A DNA stretch of 64,000 bases from the NCBI GenBank assembly GCA_910588215.1, contig CAJUQJ010000016.1:1-64000 (forward strand), written 5' to 3'. Positions 34,844 through 44,539 of the stretch are shown here, piece after piece. A model generated the notes under the pieces. The model did not search any database and had not been told where the DNA came from. It saw only the letters and a program-made list of their open reading frames with translations. The position numbers and the translations under genes were made by a program. Source of the DNA: an uncultured Lachnospiraceae bacterium (GTDB taxonomy: Bacteria; Bacillota; Clostridia; Lachnospirales; Lachnospiraceae). Within the stretch, counting starts at the first letter, position 1. The number at the start of each line of letters is the position of its first letter.

Positions 34844-37176
34844 TATTTCATTTCCAGATTCTGTACTTCCTGCTGCCATGACAGATAAGGCGTCATGTCG
34901 GTGGGAAGCGTATCTCTGTTCACGCGCTCGGTAGAGAGCATTACGCACTCGGAACGCTGATATACAGGAAGCTCTACGCTCCAGTCCATGATGATTTCCA
35001 TCGCTGCTTTGTACAGGCCCTTACGATACGTCTGGTCTGTGGACAGACGTGCTGCCTCGATCATCTCATCCAGCTCTGCATCATTGATCTGATAGTAGTT
35101 GGTAGAACCGTCGCTGTGGTACAGCTGGAACATATCCGGGTCAGTACCTGCCTGCCATGCCGCACACCACATATCCGCTACACCTGTCTGGTAAGAAGCA
35201 TACAGGTCACTTGCATTCGCAAGGTCATTGACTGTCAGTGTGAGACCGATGGTAGCCAGAGCATCGCTGGCATTCTTCAGGATCAGGAAAGTAGGATGGT
35301 CACCTGCGCCGCCTGCGCCGATGTTTACCACATACTCCATCTTCGCACCTGCGGGAGCTGCCGTAACCTTACCGTCTTCTACGGTATAACCTGCTGCCTC
35401 CAGATAGCCAAGCGCTGCTTCCAAAGCTGCCGCATATCTGTCTTCTGTGGACATGCCGTCCGTGTAGATCGGATTGCCTTCCACGTCTACGGAGTAAGCC
35501 AGCTGATAACCGTCGTCCGTAACCTGAGGCGCTGCCCAGGATGTATTGGAGATCGGGTAGTTGATCACGGATGCCGTATTGCCGTAGTAGGAATCGATAC
35601 CCTCATCACGGTAAGCGGAGATCACGGTCGCGATCGCTTTACGCAGGTTACGGGACTCCTCGGAAGAACCGTCCTCGCCAACCTTCACGTTGTTTGCCGC
35701 AAGACCTACATAACCATAACCGCGGTAGTCGATCAGACGGGTAGTGATCACATCGCCGTCCAGATCCGCATTGCCGCCGTTAAGATCGGCAACCTGGTTT
35801 GCCACGTCTGTGGAATAGCTGGGATCTGTGATATCCATTGTACCTGCCGTGATACCTGTTACCTTATCTGCCTCTGCAGACTCCATGAAATTCAGGTGCG
35901 GAATCTTCGGCGCGCCCTTGAAGTAATCCGGGTTCGCGTCCATATATACAACACCGTTGGAGTAATCCTTGAAGATGTACGGGCCTGCGCCTAACGGCTT
36001 GCCGGCCTTCTCCTTCACGCCGGACAGGTCACCCTTCGGGAAACCGAAGCTGTTGTTCTCATAATCATACAGACTCTCGTCGCCATAGTAGTGCATCGGT
36101 GAGATCGGGATCTGCAGCTGATAGATCATGGTAGCGTCAACCTTGTCTGCAACCACACGCATGGAGTAATCACCCGTACGCTGGATACCGGAAACGTTCG
36201 GAGCGGACTCGCCGGTCTCAACACCAACCTGGTAAGCTGCGTCAAGCAGGCTCCAGATCGTAACACCGTCTGCCGCTTCTGTCTCGGACAGCACGTTGTA
36301 ATCGCCTTCATATTTTTCTAACATGGCATCGAAGAAATCCTGCACGGTAGCGCCTTCCGGCAGCCCGTCAAATCCCCAGTTGGGAGCGATCGTCTCTACC
36401 GGGTCGCCTTCTGCAGCCAGCCCCTGTGCGATGCAGTAATCCAGGATCGCCTGAGCGAAGCCCTGCTGCGCCGCCGGGAAATCGGTCTCCCAGAATGCCT
36501 TCTGTGTCGCTTCATCCCAGTTGGTGAAATCCGTGTTATCCTGTCCTGCCTTTACCAACAGGCTGTAGAGCGGCTCCATACCGCTGCGGTATGCCTCGAT
36601 ACCCTCGATTGCCGTGGAGTAAAGAGTCGCATTACCGTCATAAGTAGGATCCAGGAGCACATACATACCGAAGATAACGTCGTCGATATCCGCGGTCGTG
36701 CCGTCTGTGAACTTGATGTCGTCACGGATCGTCATATCATAGAAAACAGTGCCGTCTTCATTCTCTGTGATCTCGATATTGGACGCCGTATAATAAGTAT
36801 AATCTGTTCCGTTGTAGGAACGGGTCTCTCCTTCGATACCGTTCAGGATCGGGTTACCCACGCGGTCAACTTCCAGCGTGTAAACACGAACCATCTCGTC
36901 GATCGTCACATCATTGGCTGCCAGAGCGAAATACGGAGAGAATTTACCCTCCAGACCCTGCTCTACGCTGGCTACCAGTGTATCATTGGCAGGTGCCGCC
37001 GCAGAATCAGTTTCCTCTGTCCCGGAAGCGTCGCTCTCTTCCGGCGCTGCCGCCTCATCCCCGCTGCTCTCAGCAGGCGCTTCATCAGTTGCCGGAGCGT
37101 CGCTTCCGCCGCCGCAGGCAGTCAATGAAAGTACCATCGCTGCGGAAAGCAGCAAGGCTACATGTTTCTTCTTCAT
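34843..37176 (-). CDS. oppA: oligopeptide-binding lipoprotein OppA
   Basis: 777 residues, longer than usual (about 550). Signal peptide MKKKHVALLLSAAMVLSLTAC with lipobox LTAC; the acylated Cys is at 21. A linker rich in Ala, Asp, Glu and Ser (about 25-65) follows, then an SBP family 5 fold. It captures peptides outside the cell and passes them to OppBC. It is first in the operon, with its own promoter. Confidence 0.9.
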   Translation of the reverse strand: MKKKHVALLLSAAMVLSLTACGGGSDAPATDEAPAESSGDEAAAPEESDASGTEETDSAAAPANDTLVASVEQGLEGKFSPYFALAANDVTIDEMVRVYTLEVDRVGNPILNGIEGETRSYNGTDYTYYTASNIEITENEDGTVFYDMTIRDDIKFTDGTTADIDDVIFGMYVLLDPTYDGNATLYSTAIEGIEAYRSGMEPLYSLLVKAGQDNTDFTNWDEATQKAFWETDFPAAQQGFAQAILDYCIAQGLAAEGDPVETIAPNWGFDGLPEGATVQDFFDAMLEKYEGDYNVLSETEAADGVTIWSLLDAAYQVGVETGESAPNVSGIQRTGDYSMRVVADKVDATMIYQLQIPISPMHYYGDESLYDYENNSFGFPKGDLSGVKEKAGKPLGAGPYIFKDYSNGVVYMDANPDYFKGAPKIPHLNFMESAEADKVTGITAGTMDITDPSYSTDVANQVADLNGGNADLDGDVITTRLIDYRGYGYVGLAANNVKVGEDGSSEESRNLRKAIATVISAYRDEGIDSYYGNTASVINYPISNTSWAAPQVTDDGYQLAYSVDVEGNPIYTDGMSTEDRYAAALEAALGYLEAAGYTVEDGKVTAAPAGAKMEYVVNIGAGGAGDHPTFLILKNASDALATIGLTLTVNDLANASDLYASYQTGVADMWCAAWQAGTDPDMFQLYHSDGSTNYYQINDAELDEMIEAARLSTDQTYRKGLYKAAMEIIMDWSVELPVYQRSECVMLSTERVNRDTLPTDMTPYLSWQQEVQNLEMK

Positions 37177-37222
37177 TGAAAAAACCTCCCTTTCTTAAGT
37201 GCTTCTTATTTTTTCCTTATAT

Positions 37223-37251
37223 ATTTTACATAAGATTATCTTTCTCGTCAA
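37223..37251 (-). promoter_or_regulatory. sigma-A promoter of the opp operon
   Basis: -35 TTGACG and -10 TAAAAT on the minus strand with exactly 17 bp between them. The oppA ATG is about 46 bp downstream, and AAGGGAGG precedes it. Confidence 0.75.
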
Positions 37252-37298
37252 ATAAAAAGTGAGAAATTCCATAAATTCTCTGGATTTTGGTGCATTTT

Positions 37299-37853
37299 TC
37301 AGGATTTCCATAGGTCAGCCACCCTGCACCGCCTTGCCATGACAGATACCGCGATCTGCACTGCACTGCAGATCAGGCATACCACCGCTCCTTCTCCACT
37401 GCCGTCCCGCAGGAGAAAAACAAGCAGCCCGGCGGCTGTGAGCGCCGCCCCCGTGAGGGGTAACAGGGTAAGAAAAGCATAGCGGGCCACGCTGCGTTCG
37501 TAAATATAGTCCCGCAGCGGGTTGCCGCCAAACGTCATGCTCCCCAGCGTATAGGTGAGCGCGATATCCGAAATAAGCCAGAGCATATAGGGCAGGATCA
37601 CATAGAAAGTATTCTGCAGCCCCGCCGTCGTCGCGAAACCGGGAAGGATGACCGACAGAAGCATCCCTGCCTGCAGCGCCCAGAGTTTTACAAGCATCCG
37701 GCGCCGCAAAGCAGGGTCAGCATGCCACATCTTCCCGGTATAGACATAGGCACCGTCCGCATTTTTCACAAAATCACGGAGATAACTTCTTCTGTTCTTC
37801 TTCGGACTGTCTTTATCGTCCTGTTTCCTGTCCTGTCTTTCCAGCTGCGTCAT
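37299..37853 (-). CDS. membrane protein of unknown function
   Basis: 184 residues. A charged N-terminal 50 residues (Lys, Arg, Asp) is followed by four predicted membrane segments (about 62-80, 85-105, 123-146, 153-172). An AGGAG lies 9 bp 5' of the ATG. It lies 23 bp downstream of the M3 peptidase gene and is likely in one transcript with it. I do not recognise the family. Confidence 0.6.
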   Translation of the reverse strand: MTQLERQDRKQDDKDSPKKNRRSYLRDFVKNADGAYVYTGKMWHADPALRRRMLVKLWALQAGMLLSVILPGFATTAGLQNTFYVILPYMLWLISDIALTYTLGSMTFGGNPLRDYIYERSVARYAFLTLLPLTGAALTAAGLLVFLLRDGSGEGAVVCLICSAVQIAVSVMARRCRVADLWKS

Positions 37854-37876
37854 TCATCGCTCTCCTGCTTCTCACC

Positions 37877-39580
37877 TTATGCCAATCCTTCCAGATCGTA
37901 CTCTTCCAGCCACTTGCGTGCAGCCGCGCATACTTCCTTCAGACACTTATCGCCGAAAGGATTGTCCAGTCCGGCATTCTTAAGCAGATCGGTAAATACG
38001 GCGCTGCCGCCCTGCTTCGTGTATGCCATATAGTTTTCCCATGCCGCCTGCAGGTCTTTCTGGATTCTTGCCCAGAACTGCAGAGCCACCGTCTGTGCCA
38101 GACAGTAGTCAATATAATAGAAAGGACGGTCATAAATATGATGCTGTCTCTGCCAGCCTTCCCCGTCGGCATAGAACGGAATATCCCCGTCCAGACGCAT
38201 CCAGGGCATGTAGATTCCCAGCAGCTCTTTCCAGACAGCGTGGCGCTGCGCCGGCGTCAGATCCGGCTCCTCGAATACTCTGTGCTGGAAATGATCTACC
38301 ATGGTACCATACGGAATGAACGTCAGCGCATCGGACAGGTGGGAGTAGTAGAACTTACGGGTATCCGCACCGAAGAAGCCCTCCGCCCATTTCCAGGCAA
38401 AGAATTCCATGGACATGGAATGTACCTCGCACGCCTCCAGCGACGGCCACACCGATGCCAAAGGCACACGGTCTCTGTTCATCCATGCCGCAAAAGCATG
38501 TCCTGCCTCGTGGGTCACCACCTCCACGTCATGCTGCGTTCCGTTGAAGTTTGCGAAGATAAAAGGCACCTCGTAATCGGGAATGCTGGTGCAGAAGCCG
38601 CCGCCTGCCTTGCCTTCCGTGGACAGCACGTCAAGCAGCTGTCTGTCCAGCATCATGCGGAAGAACTCGCTTGTCTCGGGGCTTAATTCGTCATAGAACT
38701 TCCGGCCCTGCGCCAGAATATCGTCCGGCGTCCCTACAGGTCTCGCATTGCCGGAACGGAATGCCAATGCGTTATCTGCAAAGCTCATAGGGTATTCCTT
38801 ACCAAGACGCTTCGCCTGCTCCTTATAGATCTCCGTCGCCACCGGCACCAGATATTTCACCACGGCCGCCCGGAACTTCTCCACGTCTTCCTTCGTATAG
38901 CAGTTGCGCATCATCCGGTAGTAACCAAGCTGCATATAGCCATCGTAGCCCAGCTTGCGTCCCATCTTATCCCGCAGATGCACAAGCTCGTCATACAGAC
39001 GGTCAAGATCCGCCTGATGATCCTTGTACCACTGTCCCTCCGCCTTCCATGCGGCCAGACGGCGTGCGTCATCCGGATCGGACTTAAAAGGCGTGATCTG
39101 TGAAAGTGTATAAGTGCCATCCTCAAAAGGGATCTGCGCCGAGGCCAGCAGCTTATTGTACTCCTGCTTCAGATCGTTCTCCTGCTGCAGTTCCTGAATG
39201 ATCTCCGGGGAAAAGGTCTTAAGCTCCATCTCCGTATTCAGGAACATCATGTTGCCGTATTCCGTCTCAAATTCCGGCCGGAACGGACTTTCCAGCATCG
39301 CCAGGTTCCATGCCTGGAAGTCCTCTTCCATCTCCGGCATGGCGCCGCTCCAGAATTTCACTTCCTCATCGTAGAACGTATCCCTGGTATCAATGTCATG
39401 CCGGATATGAGCAAGCGTAGCCTGCGTCTCGATACTTTTTCCCAGTTTTTCCTTCGCCAGAAAAACTTCTTTCGCCGCAGCATAGTCTCCCGCTTCCTTC
39501 AGGCGCTTCGTCAGCGCCGCCAGCTGTGTCCTCAGTTCCTGTACATCCGGACGGGTGTAAAGCATTTCAGAAAATTTCAT
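37877..39580 (-). CDS. M3-family oligoendopeptidase (PepF type)
   Basis: 567 residues from the ATG at 39580 (AAAGGAGG upstream). A cytosolic zinc peptidase that cuts oligopeptides of about 6-20 residues. The zinc motif THEAGHAFAAW (HExxH) is at about residue 355 and the third ligand is the Glu in HSMSMEFFAW. It lies just upstream, in transcription order, of the membrane protein and not far from opp, which suits processing of imported peptides. Confidence 0.9.
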   Translation of the reverse strand: MKFSEMLYTRPDVQELRTQLAALTKRLKEAGDYAAAKEVFLAKEKLGKSIETQATLAHIRHDIDTRDTFYDEEVKFWSGAMPEMEEDFQAWNLAMLESPFRPEFETEYGNMMFLNTEMELKTFSPEIIQELQQENDLKQEYNKLLASAQIPFEDGTYTLSQITPFKSDPDDARRLAAWKAEGQWYKDHQADLDRLYDELVHLRDKMGRKLGYDGYMQLGYYRMMRNCYTKEDVEKFRAAVVKYLVPVATEIYKEQAKRLGKEYPMSFADNALAFRSGNARPVGTPDDILAQGRKFYDELSPETSEFFRMMLDRQLLDVLSTEGKAGGGFCTSIPDYEVPFIFANFNGTQHDVEVVTHEAGHAFAAWMNRDRVPLASVWPSLEACEVHSMSMEFFAWKWAEGFFGADTRKFYYSHLSDALTFIPYGTMVDHFQHRVFEEPDLTPAQRHAVWKELLGIYMPWMRLDGDIPFYADGEGWQRQHHIYDRPFYYIDYCLAQTVALQFWARIQKDLQAAWENYMAYTKQGGSAVFTDLLKNAGLDNPFGDKCLKEVCAAARKWLEEYDLEGLA

Positions 39581-39732
39581 GATCTTGTTGTCCTCCTTTA
39601 TGATCACATGGCCTGTGATATCTTTAATTTTTACCGAAAAACAATATCTTCTACCGTTAGCAGGTAACAGGCACTATTATACCACATCCGGAATAAATTC
39701 CCAATTAAAATTATAAATAAAAATCAGAACCT

Positions 39733-39746
39733 GTAACAGTTCAGCC
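39733..39746. repeat. end-sequence copy of the GTAACAGTTCAGCC repeat
   Basis: Identical to the right terminal repeat of the 22023-22196 element (minus strand). Here it forms a small hairpin with the following TTCGGCT and lies just past the stop of the regulator at 39755. A single end, with no second terminus nearby. Confidence 0.5.
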
Positions 39747-39754
39747 TTCGGCTT

Positions 39755-40789
39755 CTATAATCCGGCCATCAGCCTTTCAAATTCCGCATTCCCTCTGACA
39801 AAGGCAAATTCCTCACCATTTACCAGATCGTTGCAGACGGTATCCAACACTCTCTTTGAGAACGTCGTATTTTCCTTCCCGTTCAGATTACGATACAGCG
39901 GGCTGTCCTTCGGATTCCAGCTTTCTTTCATCGCGGGCAGCATTTTTGCCAGGACAGCTATGCATCTGTCACTGTCCTTCTGCGCTACGGCAAGCTGCAT
40001 CTGTGCCGTATAGGCAATCCATTTTGCAACATGGAACTGTCTGGATACTGTCTCATACAGATCGGCATAAAACACCGCATCCTCTTCCCGCTCCTCCCGC
40101 AGAGCAATCTCCATCATGTTCATCAGAGCTGTCTGTATCTGACTGACACCACCCAGCACCCTGTGCTCCCACTTCTTCTTTGCCTCCTCATACTTCCCCT
40201 GCTGGGTATAAAGGGCTGCCAGCTGCTCCTCCTGGTCTATTTTGGAAAAAGGAAGACCTTTGATCAGCTCTTCCGCTTTGGCATAATCTCCCCGATTGCG
40301 ATTGTAGGGGATCAACATTCCGATCGCGGTCTCCCTGATCTCGTCCGTCTCACTTTTCGACAGACGAAGATAAAACCCTTCCAGCACATCCTTATACCGT
40401 TCCTGCTGCGGCACATTATACAAGAACAGCGCCCCCTCCAGATAGAATGAGACGCTATAGAGCAGTTTTTCACAGGTAGGATACTCTTGTATCTTATCCA
40501 GCGCCATTTGGAAAGCAGCCTCGTACCCCTGCTCCTGCGCTGTCTTGTCAAGCCCATTCACAAAACTCTCGATCTCTATGTCGGTCAGATCCTCCTGAAA
40601 GGACAGCAGCGTGTTGACATCCGTCTTGAGCAGCCGGGCCAATGCCGGCAGCAATGTTATGTCCGGATATGTTACGCCCTTTTCCCATTTGTGGACCGCA
40701 GGGGCGGATACCCCCAAATATGCCGCCATCTGTTCCTGCGTCATGGACAATTCTTTGCGTTTTTCACGGATTAACTGGTTGATCTTCAT
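39755..40789 (-). CDS. XRE-family regulator with a tetratricopeptide-like sensor region
   Basis: 344 residues from the ATG at 40789 (GAGAGGTG upstream). Residues 1-62 are a helix-turn-helix (IREKRKELSMTQEQMAAYLGVSAPAVHKWEKGVTYPD). The rest is all helical and looks like TPR repeats, for instance LAALYTQQGKYEEAKKKWE. This layout resembles regulators that sense peptides, though no ligand can be named. It is transcribed away from the AraC-type gene, with a shared 284-bp gap. Confidence 0.8.
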   Translation of the reverse strand: MKINQLIREKRKELSMTQEQMAAYLGVSAPAVHKWEKGVTYPDITLLPALARLLKTDVNTLLSFQEDLTDIEIESFVNGLDKTAQEQGYEAAFQMALDKIQEYPTCEKLLYSVSFYLEGALFLYNVPQQERYKDVLEGFYLRLSKSETDEIRETAIGMLIPYNRNRGDYAKAEELIKGLPFSKIDQEEQLAALYTQQGKYEEAKKKWEHRVLGGVSQIQTALMNMMEIALREEREEDAVFYADLYETVSRQFHVAKWIAYTAQMQLAVAQKDSDRCIAVLAKMLPAMKESWNPKDSPLYRNLNGKENTTFSKRVLDTVCNDLVNGEEFAFVRGNAEFERLMAGL

Positions 40790-41073
40790 ATCGCACCTCT
40801 CTTTCCTTTTATATAGTCTCATCATAGCAAAACCGATCGGAAGGCACAATGACGCTGCTGTTAAATTGTCGGTCAAAAAAGTTTCCCGGAGGTTAAAATC
40901 CACCGATACGGCCCGGTCAAGACAATGCTCTTTGCCTGCATTGATTTCTTCAGGCAAACACATCTCTCTTTTTTGTGCAAAAATAGCGAGGAAAAAATCA
41001 AAAAAAAGCCTTATACTGATAAGGACAGGTTCAAGTCTACAAAGCACAACGTGTGCGGATAAGGAGGTATCTC
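40790..41073. promoter_or_regulatory. divergent intergenic region between two regulators
   Basis: Both regulator genes start outward from here. A small dyad CCTTATactgATAAGG lies about 40-60 bp 5' of the AraC-type ATG, after an A-rich run. No strong promoter pair can be defined by eye. Confidence 0.35.
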
Positions 41074-41925
41074 ATGGAATGGGTCGAAAGATTAAACCAA
41101 AGCATGAATTATATTGAAGAGCACCTGACTGACGAAATTGACTATGAACAACTCGGACGGATTGCCTGCTGTTCCACCTATCACTATCAGAGGATGTTTA
41201 CTTATATGGCGGGGATCACGCTGGCAGAGTATATCCGTAAAAGAAAGATGTCATTAGCGGCAGTAGACTTACAGAGCGGGGATGAACGGATCATTGATAT
41301 CGCAGAGAAGTACGGCTACAAGTCCCCGACCGCATTTAACCGAGCGTTCCAGTCTTTTCACGGGATAGCCCCATCGTCCGTGAAGGACGAGGGCGTATCC
41401 GTGAAATCTTTCTCCCCCATTGTATTTAAAATTGCTGTGAAAGGAGCGACAGAAATGAATTATAGGATCGAGACAAAAGAGGCATTCCGCATCATTGGCA
41501 TATCTGCACCGCTTGACAGAGAGATCGAGAATAACTTTATGGTCGTGCCTAAGATGTGGCAGGAAGCGTCTGCCAATGGAACAATACAGAAACTGGCGGG
41601 AATGATGGATGCGCCGCCAATGGGGCTTTTGGGCGTGAGCGCCTGCAATGATGAAGAGCACTGGAAATATTTTATTGCCGTTTCCAGCACGATAATAAGC
41701 GATGAGTTTGAAGAATATACCATACCTGCGTCTACTTGGGCGATCTTCTCCGGAGCGGGTACAAACCAGTCCATACAGGAATTGGAGCAGCGGATCATAA
41801 CAGAGTGGCTTCCGACCTCCGGGTATGAGTATGCCAATGCCCCCGATATTGAGGTCTACCTAAATCCGGATCCACAGAACGCACAATATGAGGTATGGAT
41901 ACCAGTAACAAAGAAAAACTCTTGA
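41074..41925 (+). CDS. AraC-family regulator with a C-terminal GyrI-like domain
   Basis: 283 residues. Residues 1-105 form the double helix-turn-helix (YEQLGRIACCSTYHYQRMFTYMAG and IIDIAEKYGYKSPTAFNRAFQSFHGIAPSSV). Residues 130-283 form a GyrI-like small-molecule-binding domain (FRIIGISAPL, YTIPASTWAIFSG, PDIEVYLNPDPQ). This combination is typical of stress or multidrug-response regulators of the Rob/BmrR effector class. AAGGAGG precedes the ATG at 41074. Confidence 0.9.
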   Translation: MEWVERLNQSMNYIEEHLTDEIDYEQLGRIACCSTYHYQRMFTYMAGITLAEYIRKRKMSLAAVDLQSGDERIIDIAEKYGYKSPTAFNRAFQSFHGIAPSSVKDEGVSVKSFSPIVFKIAVKGATEMNYRIETKEAFRIIGISAPLDREIENNFMVVPKMWQEASANGTIQKLAGMMDAPPMGLLGVSACNDEEHWKYFIAVSSTIISDEFEEYTIPASTWAIFSGAGTNQSIQELEQRIITEWLPTSGYEYANAPDIEVYLNPDPQNAQYEVWIPVTKKNS

Positions 41926-41972
41926 TCGGATCCAGCCTGCCTGAATCCCGCCGTCCTACAGGACATTGCAGC

Positions 41973-42003
41973 AACAGCCGGCAGCAAAATGCTGTCGGCT
42001 GTT
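41973..42003 (+). terminator. terminator between the AraC-type gene and GH38
   Basis: Stem AACAGCCGgCAGCA / TGCTGtCGGCTGTT with an AAA loop; only a short T-tract follows, so its strength is uncertain. It serves two convergent genes. Confidence 0.7.
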
Positions 42004-42050
42004 TAAGAAACATCTATACCGGATCAAACACGAAGCAAACTTGCATTCTG

Positions 42051-44474
42051 TCAGCTTTCCTCCAGCATATTCGTGCAGACAGCCTCCTTTCCTTCCGAAA
42101 GACGCACGGTCTTGATCTCAAAAGGCGTAAAGGATAAGGTAAATTCCCTGTTCAGGGAAGGAATCCTGCATTCTGCGGTGGTATGCCTGCCTGACGCCTC
42201 ATAGGCGCGCAGGATCAGATCTCCGCTTCCGTCCTCCGCCTCCTTTAACACTTCCACAAATATATTGTCCTCGCTTACACTTAAGAAGGAAGCCTTCTGC
42301 GGGAGCTGTCCCTTATGGTAAGTCTCAAACAGGGCGATCGGTTTTTCATTCATGATTTTTGCCCGCTTTACAGTTTGTGCCTCTTCCCAGTGTCCGTCAT
42401 GGGGATATATGCCATAGGTAAAAGTCTGGACGCCCTGATCCAAATATACATACTCCAGTTCCGGATCCGGCACATAAGGCTCATGCTGCGCGTAGATCGG
42501 ACTTCTAAGCACCGTCAGCTCACCGTTCTTCCCCGCCGCATCCGCTGCAAATTTCCCGTCATTTAAGATGGAAATTCCATGGATCATTGTGGACAGTCCG
42601 GGTGCCGCCCCTTCCAGGTCAAACCAGGTCTGTACCGGAAATTCTTCTCCGTTCGGCTCTCTCTGGGCCACCCCATAGGGAATCTCATAGCTGGCTCTCA
42701 GATAATTCATATTCACAGGGAAGCGCAGTTTCAACATGGACATTTTCTCATGCCAGTCTACCGTCGTTTCCACGGAAATATAGTCCAGTTCCTTATAAAT
42801 GGAAAAATCCTGGAACATTCTGGAATTGCCATAGGTGCTGGTAACCCTGATCACCGCTTTCACCGGCCCGTATTCGATGCGCTGCACCTTTACCGCCTCA
42901 AACCGCCCGACCTCATTATTAAAGATACGCACACCATGCGACCAGGTATCGCTCTCATCCCTGATCACCACCGGCACCGCTGCCGGGGCAGCAAAATACT
43001 GCGTCCCGTCATTCTTTTTCACAAGAGAAGAAATATAACCCTTTTCATCAAATTGGATGGAGAACCATTTATTCTCCGCCCCGGTCTGGGTGGCGCTTAT
43101 ATTCTCGAACTGCTTTCCCTTCTCCCGCACCGCGAACCGGTAAGTGCGGTATCCCAATGAAGGCAGCTTCGCGATGAATACAATCCGGCATCTTCCGTTG
43201 CTGGAAGCCCCGGACTGAACAAGCTGATAGGGGATCTGATTGTCCTCCTCATCCAGAAGCACGGTACCTGCCTTCAGGGTCGCAGACTCCACTGCCACTT
43301 CCGCCAGCGTCTCAAAGGCATTGGGGTTCATGACTACCAGTGGCTTCATGCCTTCCTCCGCAGGGATATCGATTTTCCAGCTTATGGACTGGAACGCACT
43401 GTTCAGCCGTCTGCCTGCCACATGGAGCGCATGGCCGTAATCTTCTCCTGCGTCCCGATATGCTTCCTCTAAGCTGGCCCCGGCCAGAATATCATGGAAC
43501 TGATTAAACAGTACCACCTTCCAGGCCCTGGTCAGCTCTTCCTTCTCATATTTGCCGGCCGCCAGGATCTTAGCCATCACCGACAGCTTTTCCGCCATGC
43601 AGAGTCTGTTTTCTGCCCTTCTGTTTCGCCGCTTTATCTCCGAATGCGCGCTGTAGCAGCCGCTGGCATGATGGAGCAGTTCTCCCGTTACCACGGGCAG
43701 CGCTCTGCCCGACCGCTCTACGTCCCTGAAATAATCTACCGGGGAGGCAAAGACCAGTTCCGGCAGATCTTCCCGCTTATTCATGGCCTGGATGCTTTCA
43801 ATATTCTTCCTGGTGGGACCGCCGCCATGATTGCCCACACCGTAAAAACACATAATGCTGTTACCGGAATCTTTGATCTCTCCCGCACACCGCCTTACAT
43901 GTTCTTCAATCCCCTCCGGCCACGTGCAGTACTCAAAGGGAAGCCGGAATGCCTTCACTTCCGAACCGTCTATGGATCTCCACAAAAAGGTATCCCCGTC
44001 CATCCCCTTTTCATGCCTGCCGGGGCGCATGAACACATAGTAATCCAGACCCGATTTCTTCAGGATCTGCGGCAGGCTGCCGTTGTGCCCAAAACTGTCC
44101 ACGTTGTATCCACAGACCGCTTTCACACCGAATTTCTCCTCAAAATATTTCTGCCCGTAAAGCCCCTGGCGCACGAACCCTTCCCCGGAAGGGGCATTAC
44201 AGTCGGGCTGGATCCACCAGCCGCCCACGATGACCCAGCGGCCTTCCTTTACTCTCTCCCGTATCTCCGCAAACATGGCCGGATCGTTTTCCTCCACCCA
44301 TTCGTAGAAAGCGGCAGAACTGCCCGTGAAAACAAACTCCTCATATTCCTTCATCCGGTCAAGCGCCGAGCGAAAAGTAGCCTTGACTTCCTGGAACCCC
44401 TCCTGCCACCGCCACAGCCATACCGGGTCAATATGCGCATTTCCTATCATATACAATTTCTTATCTTTCTTCAT
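42051..44474 (-). CDS. GH38 alpha-mannosidase (first copy)
   Basis: 807 residues from the ATG at 44474 (GGAGGTAATC). A cytosolic (no signal peptide) retaining exo-alpha-mannosidase. The zinc residues H14 and D16 lie in NAHIDPVWLW; the nucleophile D126 is in YNVDSFGHN; a later zinc His is in GVGNHGGGPT. The helical middle domain and two beta-sandwich domains fill the rest. It most resembles the second copy at 58785-61235. The leader has two tandem ribosome-binding blocks (GGAATAGGAGG and AGAAATGGAGG). Confidence 0.9.
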   Translation of the reverse strand: MKKDKKLYMIGNAHIDPVWLWRWQEGFQEVKATFRSALDRMKEYEEFVFTGSSAAFYEWVEENDPAMFAEIRERVKEGRWVIVGGWWIQPDCNAPSGEGFVRQGLYGQKYFEEKFGVKAVCGYNVDSFGHNGSLPQILKKSGLDYYVFMRPGRHEKGMDGDTFLWRSIDGSEVKAFRLPFEYCTWPEGIEEHVRRCAGEIKDSGNSIMCFYGVGNHGGGPTRKNIESIQAMNKREDLPELVFASPVDYFRDVERSGRALPVVTGELLHHASGCYSAHSEIKRRNRRAENRLCMAEKLSVMAKILAAGKYEKEELTRAWKVVLFNQFHDILAGASLEEAYRDAGEDYGHALHVAGRRLNSAFQSISWKIDIPAEEGMKPLVVMNPNAFETLAEVAVESATLKAGTVLLDEEDNQIPYQLVQSGASSNGRCRIVFIAKLPSLGYRTYRFAVREKGKQFENISATQTGAENKWFSIQFDEKGYISSLVKKNDGTQYFAAPAAVPVVIRDESDTWSHGVRIFNNEVGRFEAVKVQRIEYGPVKAVIRVTSTYGNSRMFQDFSIYKELDYISVETTVDWHEKMSMLKLRFPVNMNYLRASYEIPYGVAQREPNGEEFPVQTWFDLEGAAPGLSTMIHGISILNDGKFAADAAGKNGELTVLRSPIYAQHEPYVPDPELEYVYLDQGVQTFTYGIYPHDGHWEEAQTVKRAKIMNEKPIALFETYHKGQLPQKASFLSVSEDNIFVEVLKEAEDGSGDLILRAYEASGRHTTAECRIPSLNREFTLSFTPFEIKTVRLSEGKEAVCTNMLEES

Positions 44475-44539
44475 GATTACCTCCATTTCTGCCTTACCTC
44501 CTATTCCGAAATGCTCCAAACTCCTGCTTGAAACATCCA